Part shown: positions 16,284 to 27,692 of the stretch, piece after piece | Numbering within the stretch: the first letter of the stretch is position 1 | How the letters are laid out: every line of letters begins with the position of its first letter | NCBI GenBank assembly: GCA_964583095.1 | Contig: CAZOVB010000009.1 | Location: 1-64,000, forward strand | Source: CAZOVB01 sp964583095 | GTDB taxonomy: Bacteria > Planctomycetota > Phycisphaerae > SM23-33 | DNA length: 64,000 bases | Direction: 5' to 3' | Notes under the pieces: model-generated | The model's database searches: none | What the model was told of the DNA's origin: nothing | What the model saw: only the letters and a program-made list of their open reading frames with translations | Translations under genes and position numbers: made by a program

Positions 16284-17480
16284 ATGCTTTACAGACGTTT
16301 CGGCCGGACCGAGCTTCCCATGCCTGTCATTACGTGCGGCGGGATGCGATATCAGGCCTCGTGGACCTTCGATGAAACAGATGCGATCACGGAAGAGAAC
16401 CAGGCCAACCTGGCCGCCACGCTCGAAAGAGCAACCGAACTGGGGATTACCCACATTGAGACCGCCCGCGGATACGGCACAAGCGAAATCCAGATCGGTC
16501 GCGTGTTCGGCTCCGGACAGGTCGACCGGGACCGCGTGATTCTCCAAACCAAGCTGGGCCTGACCGAAACCGGCGCCGAATGGCTCGAGTGGTTCGAGCA
16601 ATCCCTCGAGCGTCTCCAGACCGACCGCATCGATCTGCTGGCCATCCACGGTATCAATAACTTCCAGGTCCTCTCCCAGGCCACCGCCCCCGGAGGGCCG
16701 CTTGATGTTGCTGAGAAACTCAAGCGACAGGGCCGGGCCAAGCATATTGGCTTCAGCACGCACGGGCCGGCGGACGTGCTGCTTGAGGCCGTCCGGACCA
16801 ACCGCTTCGACTACATCAACCTGCACTGGTACTGGATTTTCCAGGACAACTGGCCGGTGATTATCGAGGCCCGGGCCCGCGACATGGGCGTCTTCATCAT
16901 CAGCCCCTGCGACAAGGGCGGCAAGCTCTACGAGCCTCCCCAAACGCTGGTGGACCTCTGCAAGCCGCTGCACCCGATGGTGTTCAACGACTGCTGGTGC
17001 CTCCTGCGAGGCGAAGTGCACACGCTGAGTATCGGGGCGGCCAGAGGCAGCGATTTCGATGCGCATATCGAAGCGGTTGAACGGCTGGAAAAACCCGAAA
17101 CCGTTGCGATGATCCAGGAGATCGACCAGCGGCTCCACGACCACGGAGCCAAGGTACTCGGCGCGGACTGGTGGAACACCTGGCAGGAAGGCCTGGCCCC
17201 GTGGCAAGGCACTCCGGGCAGTGTGAACCTTCCGATGATCCTGCGACTGTGGAACCTGGCCAAGGCGTTTGACATGGTCGAATACGGCAAGATGCGCTAC
17301 AACCTCCTGGGCAACGGCGGCCACTGGTTCCCCGGTGCTCAGTTGGGCGATACCGACCCGAAAGACCTTTCAAGCGTTCTGGATGCCAGCCCCCACCGCC
17401 AGAGGATTCCGCAGGTCGTGGCCGAAGCGCACGAGATGCTCCAGGGCGACGAGGTCAAGCGACTTCAGGAAGAACAGTAG
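16284..17480 (+). CDS. Aldo/keto reductase
   Basis: A 398-residue NAD(P)H-dependent aldo/keto reductase with a TIM-barrel fold. Seen: N-terminal Y-R-R-F-G-R-T-E-L-P-M-P-V, catalytic region I-T-H-I-E-T-A-R-G-Y-G-T-S-E (Tyr present, Glu where most members have Asp), the Lys in L-Q-T-K-L-G and the His in L-L-A-I-H-G. AGGAG lies upstream of the ATG. It is about 75 residues longer than classic members at the C-terminus. The kinase gene starts 44 bases downstream, so the two are probably one unit. A role in reducing a sugar or sugar acid released from polysaccharide is inferred from neighbours, not shown by sequence. Confidence 0.88.
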   Translation: MLYRRFGRTELPMPVITCGGMRYQASWTFDETDAITEENQANLAATLERATELGITHIETARGYGTSEIQIGRVFGSGQVDRDRVILQTKLGLTETGAEWLEWFEQSLERLQTDRIDLLAIHGINNFQVLSQATAPGGPLDVAEKLKRQGRAKHIGFSTHGPADVLLEAVRTNRFDYINLHWYWIFQDNWPVIIEARARDMGVFIISPCDKGGKLYEPPQTLVDLCKPLHPMVFNDCWCLLRGEVHTLSIGAARGSDFDAHIEAVERLEKPETVAMIQEIDQRLHDHGAKVLGADWWNTWQEGLAPWQGTPGSVNLPMILRLWNLAKAFDMVEYGKMRYNLLGNGGHWFPGAQLGDTDPKDLSSVLDASPHRQRIPQVVAEAHEMLQGDEVKRLQEEQ

Positions 17481-17524
17481 AAAGCCGCCCCCCCGGTACG
17501 ATCCGTTGAAGGGAGAGACTTCCC

Positions 17525-18622
17525 ATGCCGCTGAAAATCAAAGACCCCTCGGCCTGCCTCTGGGACGAGGTATCCCTGGGCGAGGTCATGCTTCGACTGG
17601 ATCCCGGCGATACCCGGATCCACACCACACGAAACTTCCGGGTCTGGGAGGGCGGCGGGGAGTACAACGTCGCCCGGGGCCTGCGACGATGCTTCGGCAA
17701 ACGCACCGCGGTCATCACGCGCCTGGTCGACAACGCGGTCGGACGTCTCGTAGAGGACCTCATGCTCCAGGGCGGGGTCGACCTGCGGTACCTGAAATGG
17801 GCCGAGTTTGACGGACTGGGCAAGAAGGCCCGCAACGGGCTGAACTTCACCGAGCGCGGCTTCGGCCTTCGCGGCGCCAAGGGCGGCATCGACCGAGGCC
17901 ACACCGCGATCAGCCAGGTCCAGGTTGGGGATTTCGACTTCGAGCAGGTCTTCGCCCGCGACGGATCCCGGTGGTTCCACTGCGGGGGAATTTTTGCCGC
18001 CCTGGGCGCGCATACGCCCGACGTGGCGATCGAGGCCATGAAGTGCGCCAAGGCCAACGGCACGATCATCAGTTACGACCTGAACTATCGCCCGTCGCTC
18101 TGGCGGGAGTACGGCGGCAGCAAGCGTGCGATCGAGGTCAACCGGGAAATTGCCCGCTACGTGGATGTGATGATCGGCAACGAGGAAGACTTCACCAAGT
18201 GCCTGGGCTTCGAGGTCGAGGGCGTCGACGAGAATCTCTCTTCGCTGGACCCGGCCGGCTTCCGGAAGATGATCGAAAAGGTCGTCAAGGAGTTCCCGAA
18301 CTTCGCGGTGGTGGCCACCACGCTGAGGGGAGTCAAGACTGCGACCGTCAACGACTGGGGCGCGATCTGCTGGGCCGACGGGGAATTCTACTCTGCCACC
18401 AAAAGGCCGAACCTGGAAATCTACGACCGCGTGGGCGGCGGGGACAGCTTCGCCTCCGGGTTGATCTATGGCCTGCTTGAAGGCCTGGGGCCCCGGCAGG
18501 CGGTGGAATACGGAGCGGCCCACGGGGCCCTGGCGATGACCACCCCTGGCGATACCACCATGGCCTCGCTTTCGGAAGTCGCGGCGCTGGTGGGTGGGGG
18601 CAGCGCCCGCGTGGTTCGTTAG
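17525..18622 (+). CDS. PfkB family sugar kinase, KDG kinase-like
   Basis: A 365-residue ribokinase-family enzyme, closest in feel to 2-keto-3-deoxygluconate (or -galactonate) kinases. Seen: the N-terminal E-V-M-L-R-L-D-P-G-D motif typical of KdgK, the substrate region W-E-G-G-G-E-Y-N-V-A-R-G-L, the N-Y-R-P-S-L-W segment, and the C-terminal signature V-G-G-G-D-S-F-A-S-G with the catalytic Asp. GGGAGAG precedes the ATG. It would phosphorylate keto-deoxy sugar acids formed from uronates or 3,6-anhydrogalactose. It follows the aldo/keto reductase after 44 bases, consistent with a short catabolic operon. Exact sugar specificity cannot be read from the sequence. Confidence 0.8.
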   Translation: MPLKIKDPSACLWDEVSLGEVMLRLDPGDTRIHTTRNFRVWEGGGEYNVARGLRRCFGKRTAVITRLVDNAVGRLVEDLMLQGGVDLRYLKWAEFDGLGKKARNGLNFTERGFGLRGAKGGIDRGHTAISQVQVGDFDFEQVFARDGSRWFHCGGIFAALGAHTPDVAIEAMKCAKANGTIISYDLNYRPSLWREYGGSKRAIEVNREIARYVDVMIGNEEDFTKCLGFEVEGVDENLSSLDPAGFRKMIEKVVKEFPNFAVVATTLRGVKTATVNDWGAICWADGEFYSATKRPNLEIYDRVGGGDSFASGLIYGLLEGLGPRQAVEYGAAHGALAMTTPGDTTMASLSEVAALVGGGSARVVR

Positions 18623-18649
18623 CTCTTGCCGCGCGTGGCAGATACCGCA

Positions 18650-18678
18650 TTGCCGCAGGACGGTGCATCGACTATCAT
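18650..18678 (+). promoter_or_regulatory. Candidate leaderless promoter of nadE
   Basis: TTGCCG (18650-18655), a 17-base spacer and TATCAT (18673-18678). The -10 box ends six bases before the ATG at 18685, placing the expected transcript start at the start codon. There is no Shine-Dalgarno sequence. Confidence 0.5.
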
Positions 18679-18684
18679 TCCGGC

Positions 18685-20769
<2,085 letters not shown>

Positions 20770-20844
20770 CCGGGCACACAGAAGCTTCAACCGTATCGAC
20801 AGGCATTTTCCTGCGAACTCCCGGCAGCGCTGCGCACCAAAGCA

Positions 20845-20885
20845 GCGAGGCGCGGCGAACCAGTCGCCGCGCCTCGCGTTCTGCT
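20845..20885. terminator. Bidirectional terminator between nadE and beta-helix gene 2
   Basis: A perfect 14-base-pair stem (20845-20858 with 20864-20877) with a five-base loop and a further short outer pairing (AGCAG with CTGCT). It separates the convergent genes. Confidence 0.85.
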
Positions 20886-20906
20886 GTCTTTCATCCAGAC
20901 TGCGGC

Positions 20907-23900
20907 TCAGTCGGTCAACTCGATCGCTCCGGCGTCACGCTTGCCCTTGGGCGCCTGGGAGCGGAAGTCGCGGAACTGTGGCCCGTCGAACTGCCACTTG
21001 TAGAGCTCCTGGATCGTCGTACGAGCGTCGGCCAGGGTGCCCTGGCTGATCCGGAGGAACTCGATCGTGCAGGCGAGGTTCTCGCCATCCGGCGTGCCGC
21101 CGACGTAGAAGTCACCTTCGTTCTGCACTTTCTGGGCTGAGAAAATTCCGGGGCCCGAAGCATCGAGCTTGCCGTCCACATAGATCCGGAAGCCGTAGCT
21201 CGTGCGGTTCGATTCTGCAATGACGTGGTGCCATTTCCCGTCAGCGATCTTCGTCTTGCTCCGCAGGATCGGCGAGTTGTGGTCCAATTTTTCGCCGGCT
21301 CCGGCACGGAACATGATCTTGCCGTCCTGATCGACTTCGAGCTTGTACCCGCCATCGGACCATTTCCGACAGATCACGCCCTTGGAACCGGGCTCGACCT
21401 TGATGTACGTCTCGATCAGGAAGTTGCTCTGGTAGATCTGCGGCGAACGGATGTCGCTGCCGGAAACCTGAACCTTCTTCCTATACCGGTCCAGGGCGGT
21501 CGTCGTTTCCTTACCCGCACCGGCCTGCTCGGCCAAGCCGATTCGCACCGTGCCGCTGCGAGTGGTCGTGTCGGTGTTCCCCGTCTTGGTGTACGAGACC
21601 ACCAGCACCAGGGCCCTGACATCTTCAAGGTCCTTGGACTCGACCTTGAATTCGTAGGGGCCTTTGCCGGTGACCGTCTGGGGATCGCTGACAGCCATGA
21701 TCCCGCCCCAGGCACGAGGCACCGTGTAGCCAAGCTGCACGACGAGTTTGCGCCCCAGGTCGATATCATTGGGCAACTCGACGGTGACCTTGAAGGTCTC
21801 GCCGGGCTTGACCTGATCGGGATGCTTCACAATCGCCCAGCCGCCGGGAACCCGAACCTGGTCGTTGTACTGGATCGGCTCGACGGTCTTCTCGTGCTCG
21901 AGCATCAGGTACTGGTCCTTGCCATTGAGTTTCAGGGCGCCCTGGGTCCAGTCCTCCAGGGGGCCTTGCACGTAATCGGACTTCGTGACATTGACCGCCT
22001 TGAGCGGATACGTCGGCTGGTCCATGTAGCCCTTCCGGTCGCGGAAGTACTTTGGCATGTTCCAATGCTCGTCGATGACGACTGTGGGGTCTTCACGGTT
22101 GACCGTGAAGGGCCACTCGCCCACGACGCTGTAGAGGCCCCAGGGCATGAACGTCTTGGAGCCGTAGTCGATGGCGGCCGATCCCTGGGAAAGGCGGAAG
22201 TCATGCTTTTCGGGATCGCGAAGCGGGGACTTGTCGGCCATCACGCCCACGTCGGTCGTCAGAGTCCCTCTTTGCTGGAGAGCCTTGCTGAAGGCTTCGA
22301 CGTCCTCGAACCATCGGCCCGACTCCTCGAAAGCACCGAGGTGGCCGCTGATGTCGTAGAAGACATTGTTGGCCCAGGCCATCGTGGCATAGGAGTAGGC
22401 GCCCTTGTCGTCGGGCACGTCCATCTGGTTCGGCTCTGCCGCCTGCTTGCCGCGGGGTCTGGCGTAGTAGAAGACGTACTGGGAGATATCCTGCCAGATG
22501 TTGCCCAGGTGCTTGTTGCGACCGTTCTCGGGCCTCTGCTGACGGCTGCCCTGGCGGAACTTGTAGATGGTGTTGTTCAGGAACGTGTTCTGGTACCCGA
22601 TAATTCCCTGAATACCGGCCGTGTTGGCCAGGGGGCTTTCGGGGTCGCTGACCTTGCCCCAGGCGATGTTATTGAAGTAGTAGTTCTTGAATCCACCGTC
22701 GATGTAGTAGGCGTGTCCGAATCGGCTGCCTGCGAATTCGTCGTACTTCTTGTTGTGGTATCCGCCGGGGTTGCCGCTGATGTTGTTCCAGACGTACTGT
22801 GGGCCTCCCTGCCAGGTCTCGATCCCGCCCCAGTCGCTGGCGGTGAGCAACGAGTCGGTGACCTTGTTGTGGTGAATGAGGATTCGCGTCAGGAGTGCCT
22901 CTCCCTCGGCCCCGCTGCTCTTGCCGCCGAAGACGAAGATGCCCGGTCCATACATTCGGTCCAGGATGTTCCCGGCGATCTCCAGCGTCTGTACGTAGTT
23001 GACGTGAATGCCCGCGGAGTTGCTGGTGCGCTCGGCCCGAGCACCGATACGAAGCATTCGGTTGCGAAGAATCGACACGTTCCATCCATAGGGGCCGGTG
23101 CCGATCGGATTCTTGCCGATGTCAATGATGAAGCCCTTATTGACCACGTCGCGAAGATCGTTGTCGTGAATCTCCAGATTCGCGATCCGGTCCTTATCGT
23201 CCTTGGCCTGGACCATGACGGCGGTAATGCAGTGCTCGAACGTGCAGTTGCCAATGGAGACGTTCCTGGCCGTACCGTCGATCTGAACGGCCGCCGGCGC
23301 GATATTCTTGCCGAAGAACCAGGCCAGTCCGTATCGCCAGTCGCGATTGTTGAAGCGAAAGGCCAGGTTGCTGATTTTCACGTTCTGGAGGTCTCTGGAC
23401 TCAACCAGCGCGTAGCGTTTGGCCGCCTCGATCCGAAGAGAGTTGGGATCCTTGTCGCCGGGCATCCGGGCGTAGATCCGGGCCGAGTTCTCGCCGGTCT
23501 TCTCCACCCACATCTCCCCGGCCTGGTCGAGGAACTGGGGCTTGTTCTCCAGGTAGTAGCGCTGACCCCGATAGACATTCTGGGCCCTGTTCGTGCTGCC
23601 CCAGATGCCCCGAAAGGCCACTTTGCCTTCCTCGACGTCTACGCCCTGAACCTCGGCCGCGATGGGCGTTCCCATCACAAAGCCCCACTTGGTCCAGACG
23701 ATTGCGCCCTTGAGGACCTCCTTGGGAAACTGGCTCAGACGCGGGTCCTGTCCGACGACCATGTTTTGCTCGGGGTTGTCCGGGTTCTTCCCGGTGCCGC
23801 CGTTCTTCCAGGTCCACCACTCGCTCAGGACGTCATCCTCGTTGGTCTCTTCCCAGTTGGGGGTCCTGGCCAGCTTGAGTTTCGTCGCCTTGTTCTGTTC

Positions 23901-24437
23901 ATCCACCACCCACAGGCGGTGGGTAAGGAAGTCGACATCCGCCACCCAGACCTTGCCGGCTTCGGGGATGTCTTCGCGCCCTGCGCCCTTCTTCCAGTCC
24001 GCCACGAGCTCCGAGCCGGAGATCACCGCCTGGCCTTGGCCCCAGTCGGGATCGCAGGTCAGTTGGGTCGGCTGGGTGGCGGGGGCTGCTTCGTCCGAAA
24101 TCAGCGAGCCGCGGTAGACCACGCCGCCCTTGAAGACGTATGTGGTGCCCGGCGTGCGATACGATCCGGCGTTGCCGGCAGCATTGAGATCCCACGGATG
24201 ATGCTTCCAGGGCTGTGCCTTCGTGCCGGGGTTGCTGTCGTCTCCGCCTTCAAAGTCGATGTACTTGACCGTCGGGCCCGGTTGGTACTTGAACTCCTGG
24301 GGCGCCCACTCCAGGTCTCCGTTGGGAATGACCTTGGCATGGGACTTTTCCCACGAATACTCCTGGGCATGGACCCAGCCGGCTCCAGCCAGCACAAGCA
24401 ACGAAAGAGAAAGAGCGATCAGGGGTGTTCTTCTCAT
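20907..24437 (-). CDS. Secreted beta-helix/LamG protein, paralogue 2
   Basis: An 1176-residue exported protein, clearly homologous along its length to the products at 6471-9986 and 31718-35167. ATG 24437 has GGAG upstream and a signal peptide ending in W-V-H-A-Q. Seen: the shared N-terminal block (P-N-G-D-L-E-W-A-P, Y-I-D-F-E-G-G-D-D-S-N-P-G-T, P-W-K-H-H-P-W-D), a parallel beta-helix at about 350-660 with S-D-W-G-G-I-E-T-W-Q-G-G, H-A-Y-Y-I-D-G-G-F-K-N-Y, and a C-terminal LamG-like domain (A-D-G-K-W-H-H-V-I-A-E) with the shared end W-Q-F-D-G-P-Q-F-R-D-F. No catalytic residues are assignable. It lies immediately downstream of the GH150-like gene on the same strand, though 567 bases apart, and is probably transcribed separately. 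Confidence 0.85.
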   Translation of the reverse strand: MRRTPLIALSLSLLVLAGAGWVHAQEYSWEKSHAKVIPNGDLEWAPQEFKYQPGPTVKYIDFEGGDDSNPGTKAQPWKHHPWDLNAAGNAGSYRTPGTTYVFKGGVVYRGSLISDEAAPATQPTQLTCDPDWGQGQAVISGSELVADWKKGAGREDIPEAGKVWVADVDFLTHRLWVVDEQNKATKLKLARTPNWEETNEDDVLSEWWTWKNGGTGKNPDNPEQNMVVGQDPRLSQFPKEVLKGAIVWTKWGFVMGTPIAAEVQGVDVEEGKVAFRGIWGSTNRAQNVYRGQRYYLENKPQFLDQAGEMWVEKTGENSARIYARMPGDKDPNSLRIEAAKRYALVESRDLQNVKISNLAFRFNNRDWRYGLAWFFGKNIAPAAVQIDGTARNVSIGNCTFEHCITAVMVQAKDDKDRIANLEIHDNDLRDVVNKGFIIDIGKNPIGTGPYGWNVSILRNRMLRIGARAERTSNSAGIHVNYVQTLEIAGNILDRMYGPGIFVFGGKSSGAEGEALLTRILIHHNKVTDSLLTASDWGGIETWQGGPQYVWNNISGNPGGYHNKKYDEFAGSRFGHAYYIDGGFKNYYFNNIAWGKVSDPESPLANTAGIQGIIGYQNTFLNNTIYKFRQGSRQQRPENGRNKHLGNIWQDISQYVFYYARPRGKQAAEPNQMDVPDDKGAYSYATMAWANNVFYDISGHLGAFEESGRWFEDVEAFSKALQQRGTLTTDVGVMADKSPLRDPEKHDFRLSQGSAAIDYGSKTFMPWGLYSVVGEWPFTVNREDPTVVIDEHWNMPKYFRDRKGYMDQPTYPLKAVNVTKSDYVQGPLEDWTQGALKLNGKDQYLMLEHEKTVEPIQYNDQVRVPGGWAIVKHPDQVKPGETFKVTVELPNDIDLGRKLVVQLGYTVPRAWGGIMAVSDPQTVTGKGPYEFKVESKDLEDVRALVLVVSYTKTGNTDTTTRSGTVRIGLAEQAGAGKETTTALDRYRKKVQVSGSDIRSPQIYQSNFLIETYIKVEPGSKGVICRKWSDGGYKLEVDQDGKIMFRAGAGEKLDHNSPILRSKTKIADGKWHHVIAESNRTSYGFRIYVDGKLDASGPGIFSAQKVQNEGDFYVGGTPDGENLACTIEFLRISQGTLADARTTIQELYKWQFDGPQFRDFRSQAPKGKRDAGAIELTD

Positions 24438-24517
24438 TTTGAGATCTCCATTTGCTTTTTCTGGGACTCCAAAGAGTCGGCGGAACTCGACGAACTCTTG
24501 TGGGATCCTCGTTCTGC

Positions 24518-24528
24518 AAAAATGTTAC
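24518..24528 (-). promoter_or_regulatory. Upstream element shared by beta-helix genes 2 and 3
   Basis: Read on the coding strand, GTAACATTTTT ends about 80 bases before the start codon. The same 11 bases stand about 78 bases before the start of the paralogue at 35167. The surrounding sequence is not conserved, so the match suggests a regulatory site or promoter part. Confidence 0.45.
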
Positions 24529-24723
24529 AGGGGCCGGCGGCAATTCGCGACCCGAAATTTCGTTTTCCTCTCGCCCCCCTGAATTCGGCTTCCACACGAC
24601 GGCCTCCCATCGACCTAGCGCCGCGTGCTGTCTCTTAAACTCCGCAAGGGGTCTGAAGTTCTGCCCTGTGCAGGAAGTATATCCACCTGAGACCTTCCCA
24701 CTGGTCCATTGTCGGGTTCTTGA

Positions 24724-24969
24724 CTGCACTCCGCGGACGCACGTATTCCTGCCGCGACGAGCCAGACACTGATTCACCAGGCGGCCGATGCGAACGTGCT
24801 CGGACGTGTCAGCAGCAGCCTTTCGATCATGAACCGCGCATCGCTCATGCTGGCCGTCGCCCTGGTGGGCCTGACCGCCGGGATGATCTCCACCCGGGGA
24901 CTCTTCATCATCGCATGCAGCCTGTACCTTTCTGGTTCGCTTCTGGGTACTCTGCTCACCGGTCTCGCC
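24724..24969 (+). pseudogene. MFS transporter C-terminal remnant
   Basis: A plus-strand open stretch without a start codon, between two minus-strand genes. It reads T-S-Q-T-L-I-H-Q-A-A-D-A-N-V-L-G-R-V, then S-S-S-L-S-I-M-N-R-A-S, then two hydrophobic helices. This matches the last loop and helices 11-12 of major facilitator (enterobactin-exporter-like) permeases. About 80 codons remain of a ~400-residue protein. A stop (TGA 24721-24723) lies just before it, and the frame runs on into the antisense of the next gene. Confidence 0.5.
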
Positions 24970-25004
24970 TCCGACCCGAATCGCCATAGGGCTGAAGCAG
25001 AGTA

Positions 25005-27692
25005 TCAGCTGTGCATCAGGTCGACGATTCGGAACGCTCCGGCCGGAACCGGCAGCTCCAGCCGGCCTTGCTCGATCGGCAGAGCCTTGCCGCCAAGAAG
25101 GTCCCGGGCCTGCCAGTTGCCGTCCATGTTGATCTCAAAGGCTGCCCGGCGGTCGGCGGGGTCCAGCCAGCCCGGATCCACCGCGATGAGCCGATAGCGG
25201 TCTTCCTGCATCCGGATGACCTGGTAGTAGACGCCCTGGCCTGTCGACTGCACCGGCAGGGACTTCTTGGCCTGCTCAAGGGAGTCTCGAAGGGCCCTGC
25301 CGGCCTCGGGGCCTTTCATCTTCGATCCGCCCGGGCTCCAGAGGTAGATGCCGTCGGTATGCCACCACCGCTCTACCGCCTCGATCGAGTCGTTCTGGAA
25401 GTGGCAGGGCAGCATGAGAATGTGTCCATACGGTGTGGCGGGGACCTGGCAGTCGAAGACGCGCTTCTTCTCGAAGGCGACCCGCGAGAAGGCGAATTCC
25501 GGCAAGGGAGCATGTCCCCAGCCGCAGTGCAGCCGCGAATAAATACCTTCGAGCGTCTCTTCATCCTCCTGTGCTTCCCATGCCCGGTGGTTGTTGTGAG
25601 CGTTCTTGAGCCACTTCTCCGGCGGAGGATGCATCACAAGCCCCACCGGGGAGATGTTGGCCATCTCCGCCGGCGTCGGAGGGAATACCAGCCCCTTGCC
25701 CAGAAGGTGCAGGAACAGTTCCGTGCTCTCCCGGCCCAGGAGGTTGTACCGATCCTTCCCCGGGCCGTGGGTGATCTTGTCGGAAATGGCAAAACGGAAG
25801 ATGGAATTGCCCGCCGCAGCGTGGGCGATCAGCATCCGCAGGAACGGATGCCCGCTTCGGGGGTACTCGCATTGGTGGAAGTTGTTGGGAGCGAACATGT
25901 CACGGATCACCCCCACCTTCATCTCCCGGACCCGTCCGGCGTAGTAGAGTCCCAGGCGTCCCATCAGGTTGGTCTCGGCCCAGCGGGAAACCGATTCCTC
26001 CGTGTTGGCCACAAGGACTTCCCGACGCTGCGTGCCGAAGAGATTGTCGTACACGACCTTCATGGCCGGGCCGTCGAGCCACCAGAGAACCTTGTTCTTG
26101 ATGGTGACGGTCTTGCGGCCATAGCGGAGGCACAGATCGCACAGCGGGGCAAGGAACTGCTTCACGTAGTCGCCGATGGTCTCCGCCGAGACGTCCTCAG
26201 CCGTGCTGAAACCCATCAGCGTCCCGGGTCCTGCTTCGAGCATGCGTCGGGCTGTGTCCAGCGAAACCTTCGGGTTGCAGTTGTGGCCGATCTCGAACGT
26301 CGCGGGAATTCCCGCCTCTTCGATGCGCTCAACAAGTTGCACGATTTCATCGGGCGTCTGGGTCCCCATGGGGCTGTCGATATCGAAGCGGATCTGGTTG
26401 AACGCCGTGCCGTCGGCCTTGCATACGGGCTTGTCCTCCAGGACCCGCACGGGAATGACATTGCGAAAGGCCGGCTCGGGAACCTGCTCGGCAAACAGGT
26501 CGAGGGTCTTGCGATAGGACTCGGGATTCAGCTGATCGTGACCCAGCCGATACTGCTCGATCAGAAACGGCGCACGCGGGGGGACCTGTCCGTCGTTCTG
26601 GTGGACCTGCTCGTGGATTTCCGTCAGCGTTTGTCGGATCCGCAGGGCCTTGCCCTCAGGCTCGAGGTTGACAAGCGTCTCCTGCCAGTCCTGCGACAGG
26701 TCCAGCCGATAGATCGTCTCATCTCCATTGGGTGTGGACCCCAGGTAGAGCGTTCGCCCATCGGCCACGACGTCGGCAAAGCCCAGGACCGATTCGGCCT
26801 GGCCCAGCAGTTCGCCTTCCCGCGAGAAGACCCGCACCAGCCCCCCGGCGACGGTGGCAATGTCACGCTTGGAGGGATGATCCCGCGAAGGAATCGTCGT
26901 TACCCAGGCGGTGCTGAAGTATTCAAACCAGGCCTTGTCCCGGGCATACCAGTCCAGCGGGGTCGAGGCCCAGCGCAGCTCGCCGTTGCCCGAAAGCACG
27001 GCCACCGTCTGGTGGTTATGGAAGGAGTCGCCCAGGATGATCTCATCCACGCCGTCCCCGTCGATATCGGCAGCGGCCAGGTCCATCGGCTGATGTTGGC
27101 CCGACCAGTTCTCCCAGTTGGCGTACTCGGGGGGCAGTTGAATCGGATGTTCCCAGAGCACGTCCAAGGCCTCCCAGGAGGGCTTGAGCATGATCGCCCC
27201 GCCGCGGGAGTCCATGACCAGCAGTTCATCCAGGCCGTCGCCGTCGAAGTCTCCGCCCAACAGACGGTGAACGAAGCGGTTCATCTGCCTCTCGAGCAGG
27301 ACCTTTCCGTCGGCATCGAGCAGGTAGAGCCTGTCCTCGATTCCCCCGCAGGCGATTGCAGTCGTTCCATCGGGCAGCTCAACGCCCGCGGCGGCCTGCA
27401 TCGGGAAGCGGGAGTGGAAGGTCCACCGGACCTGGCCCAGCGGATCGATCGCGACAAGATCTCCCCCGGCCGTGGCCAGCAGGATCAGCTTGTCGTCCGG
27501 CGTGCTCGATGACACGATCTCCAGGCCGAACGGAAAATCCTCTCCCTCCACCCGCCACAGCGCAGCGCCGGAATCGGGATCGACGCAGAGGACGTCGCCC
27601 TCGTACGTCCCGGCGATCAACCGGTTACCGTCGGAAGTCTCCAGCAACGCCAGTTCCCAGGCGCTGCCCTCAATGGGGATGTGGGTCTGCAT
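25005..27692 (-). CDS. Lambda-carrageenase-like glycoside hydrolase (GH150-like)
   Basis: An 895-residue protein. The N-terminal ~330 residues form a PQQ/FG-GAP-type beta-propeller (D-F-D-G-D-G-L-D-E-L and D-I-D-G-D-G-V-D-E-I calcium-binding-type loops). A linker L-E-P-E-G-K and R-A-P-F-L-I-E-Q leads to a catalytic-type region of about 500 residues. Several segments (G-R-L-G-L-Y-Y-A-G, L-L-G-K-G-L-V-F-P, S-P-V-G-L-V-M-H-P) and the end V-P-A-G-A-F-R-I-V-D-L match my recollection of Pseudoalteromonas lambda-carrageenase, including its propeller-first layout. That family hydrolyses sulfated galactan endo-wise. Unlike that enzyme, no signal peptide is visible. ATG 27692 has GGAG six bases upstream. 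Identification rests on remembered similarity; a different sulfated galactan is possible. Confidence 0.65.
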   Translation of the reverse strand: MQTHIPIEGSAWELALLETSDGNRLIAGTYEGDVLCVDPDSGAALWRVEGEDFPFGLEIVSSSTPDDKLILLATAGGDLVAIDPLGQVRWTFHSRFPMQAAAGVELPDGTTAIACGGIEDRLYLLDADGKVLLERQMNRFVHRLLGGDFDGDGLDELLVMDSRGGAIMLKPSWEALDVLWEHPIQLPPEYANWENWSGQHQPMDLAAADIDGDGVDEIILGDSFHNHQTVAVLSGNGELRWASTPLDWYARDKAWFEYFSTAWVTTIPSRDHPSKRDIATVAGGLVRVFSREGELLGQAESVLGFADVVADGRTLYLGSTPNGDETIYRLDLSQDWQETLVNLEPEGKALRIRQTLTEIHEQVHQNDGQVPPRAPFLIEQYRLGHDQLNPESYRKTLDLFAEQVPEPAFRNVIPVRVLEDKPVCKADGTAFNQIRFDIDSPMGTQTPDEIVQLVERIEEAGIPATFEIGHNCNPKVSLDTARRMLEAGPGTLMGFSTAEDVSAETIGDYVKQFLAPLCDLCLRYGRKTVTIKNKVLWWLDGPAMKVVYDNLFGTQRREVLVANTEESVSRWAETNLMGRLGLYYAGRVREMKVGVIRDMFAPNNFHQCEYPRSGHPFLRMLIAHAAAGNSIFRFAISDKITHGPGKDRYNLLGRESTELFLHLLGKGLVFPPTPAEMANISPVGLVMHPPPEKWLKNAHNNHRAWEAQEDEETLEGIYSRLHCGWGHAPLPEFAFSRVAFEKKRVFDCQVPATPYGHILMLPCHFQNDSIEAVERWWHTDGIYLWSPGGSKMKGPEAGRALRDSLEQAKKSLPVQSTGQGVYYQVIRMQEDRYRLIAVDPGWLDPADRRAAFEINMDGNWQARDLLGGKALPIEQGRLELPVPAGAFRIVDLMHS

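Noticed and set aside
21225..24638. Open frame of 1137 codons antisense to beta-helix gene 2
   Set aside because: GC-rich codon bias opens the opposite strand. The translation lacks domain motifs, and the minus-strand protein has a signal peptide and clear paralogues.
25011..27512. Long plus-strand frame opposite the GH150-like gene
   Set aside because: Shadow of a better supported minus-strand gene with a ribosome binding site and domain structure.
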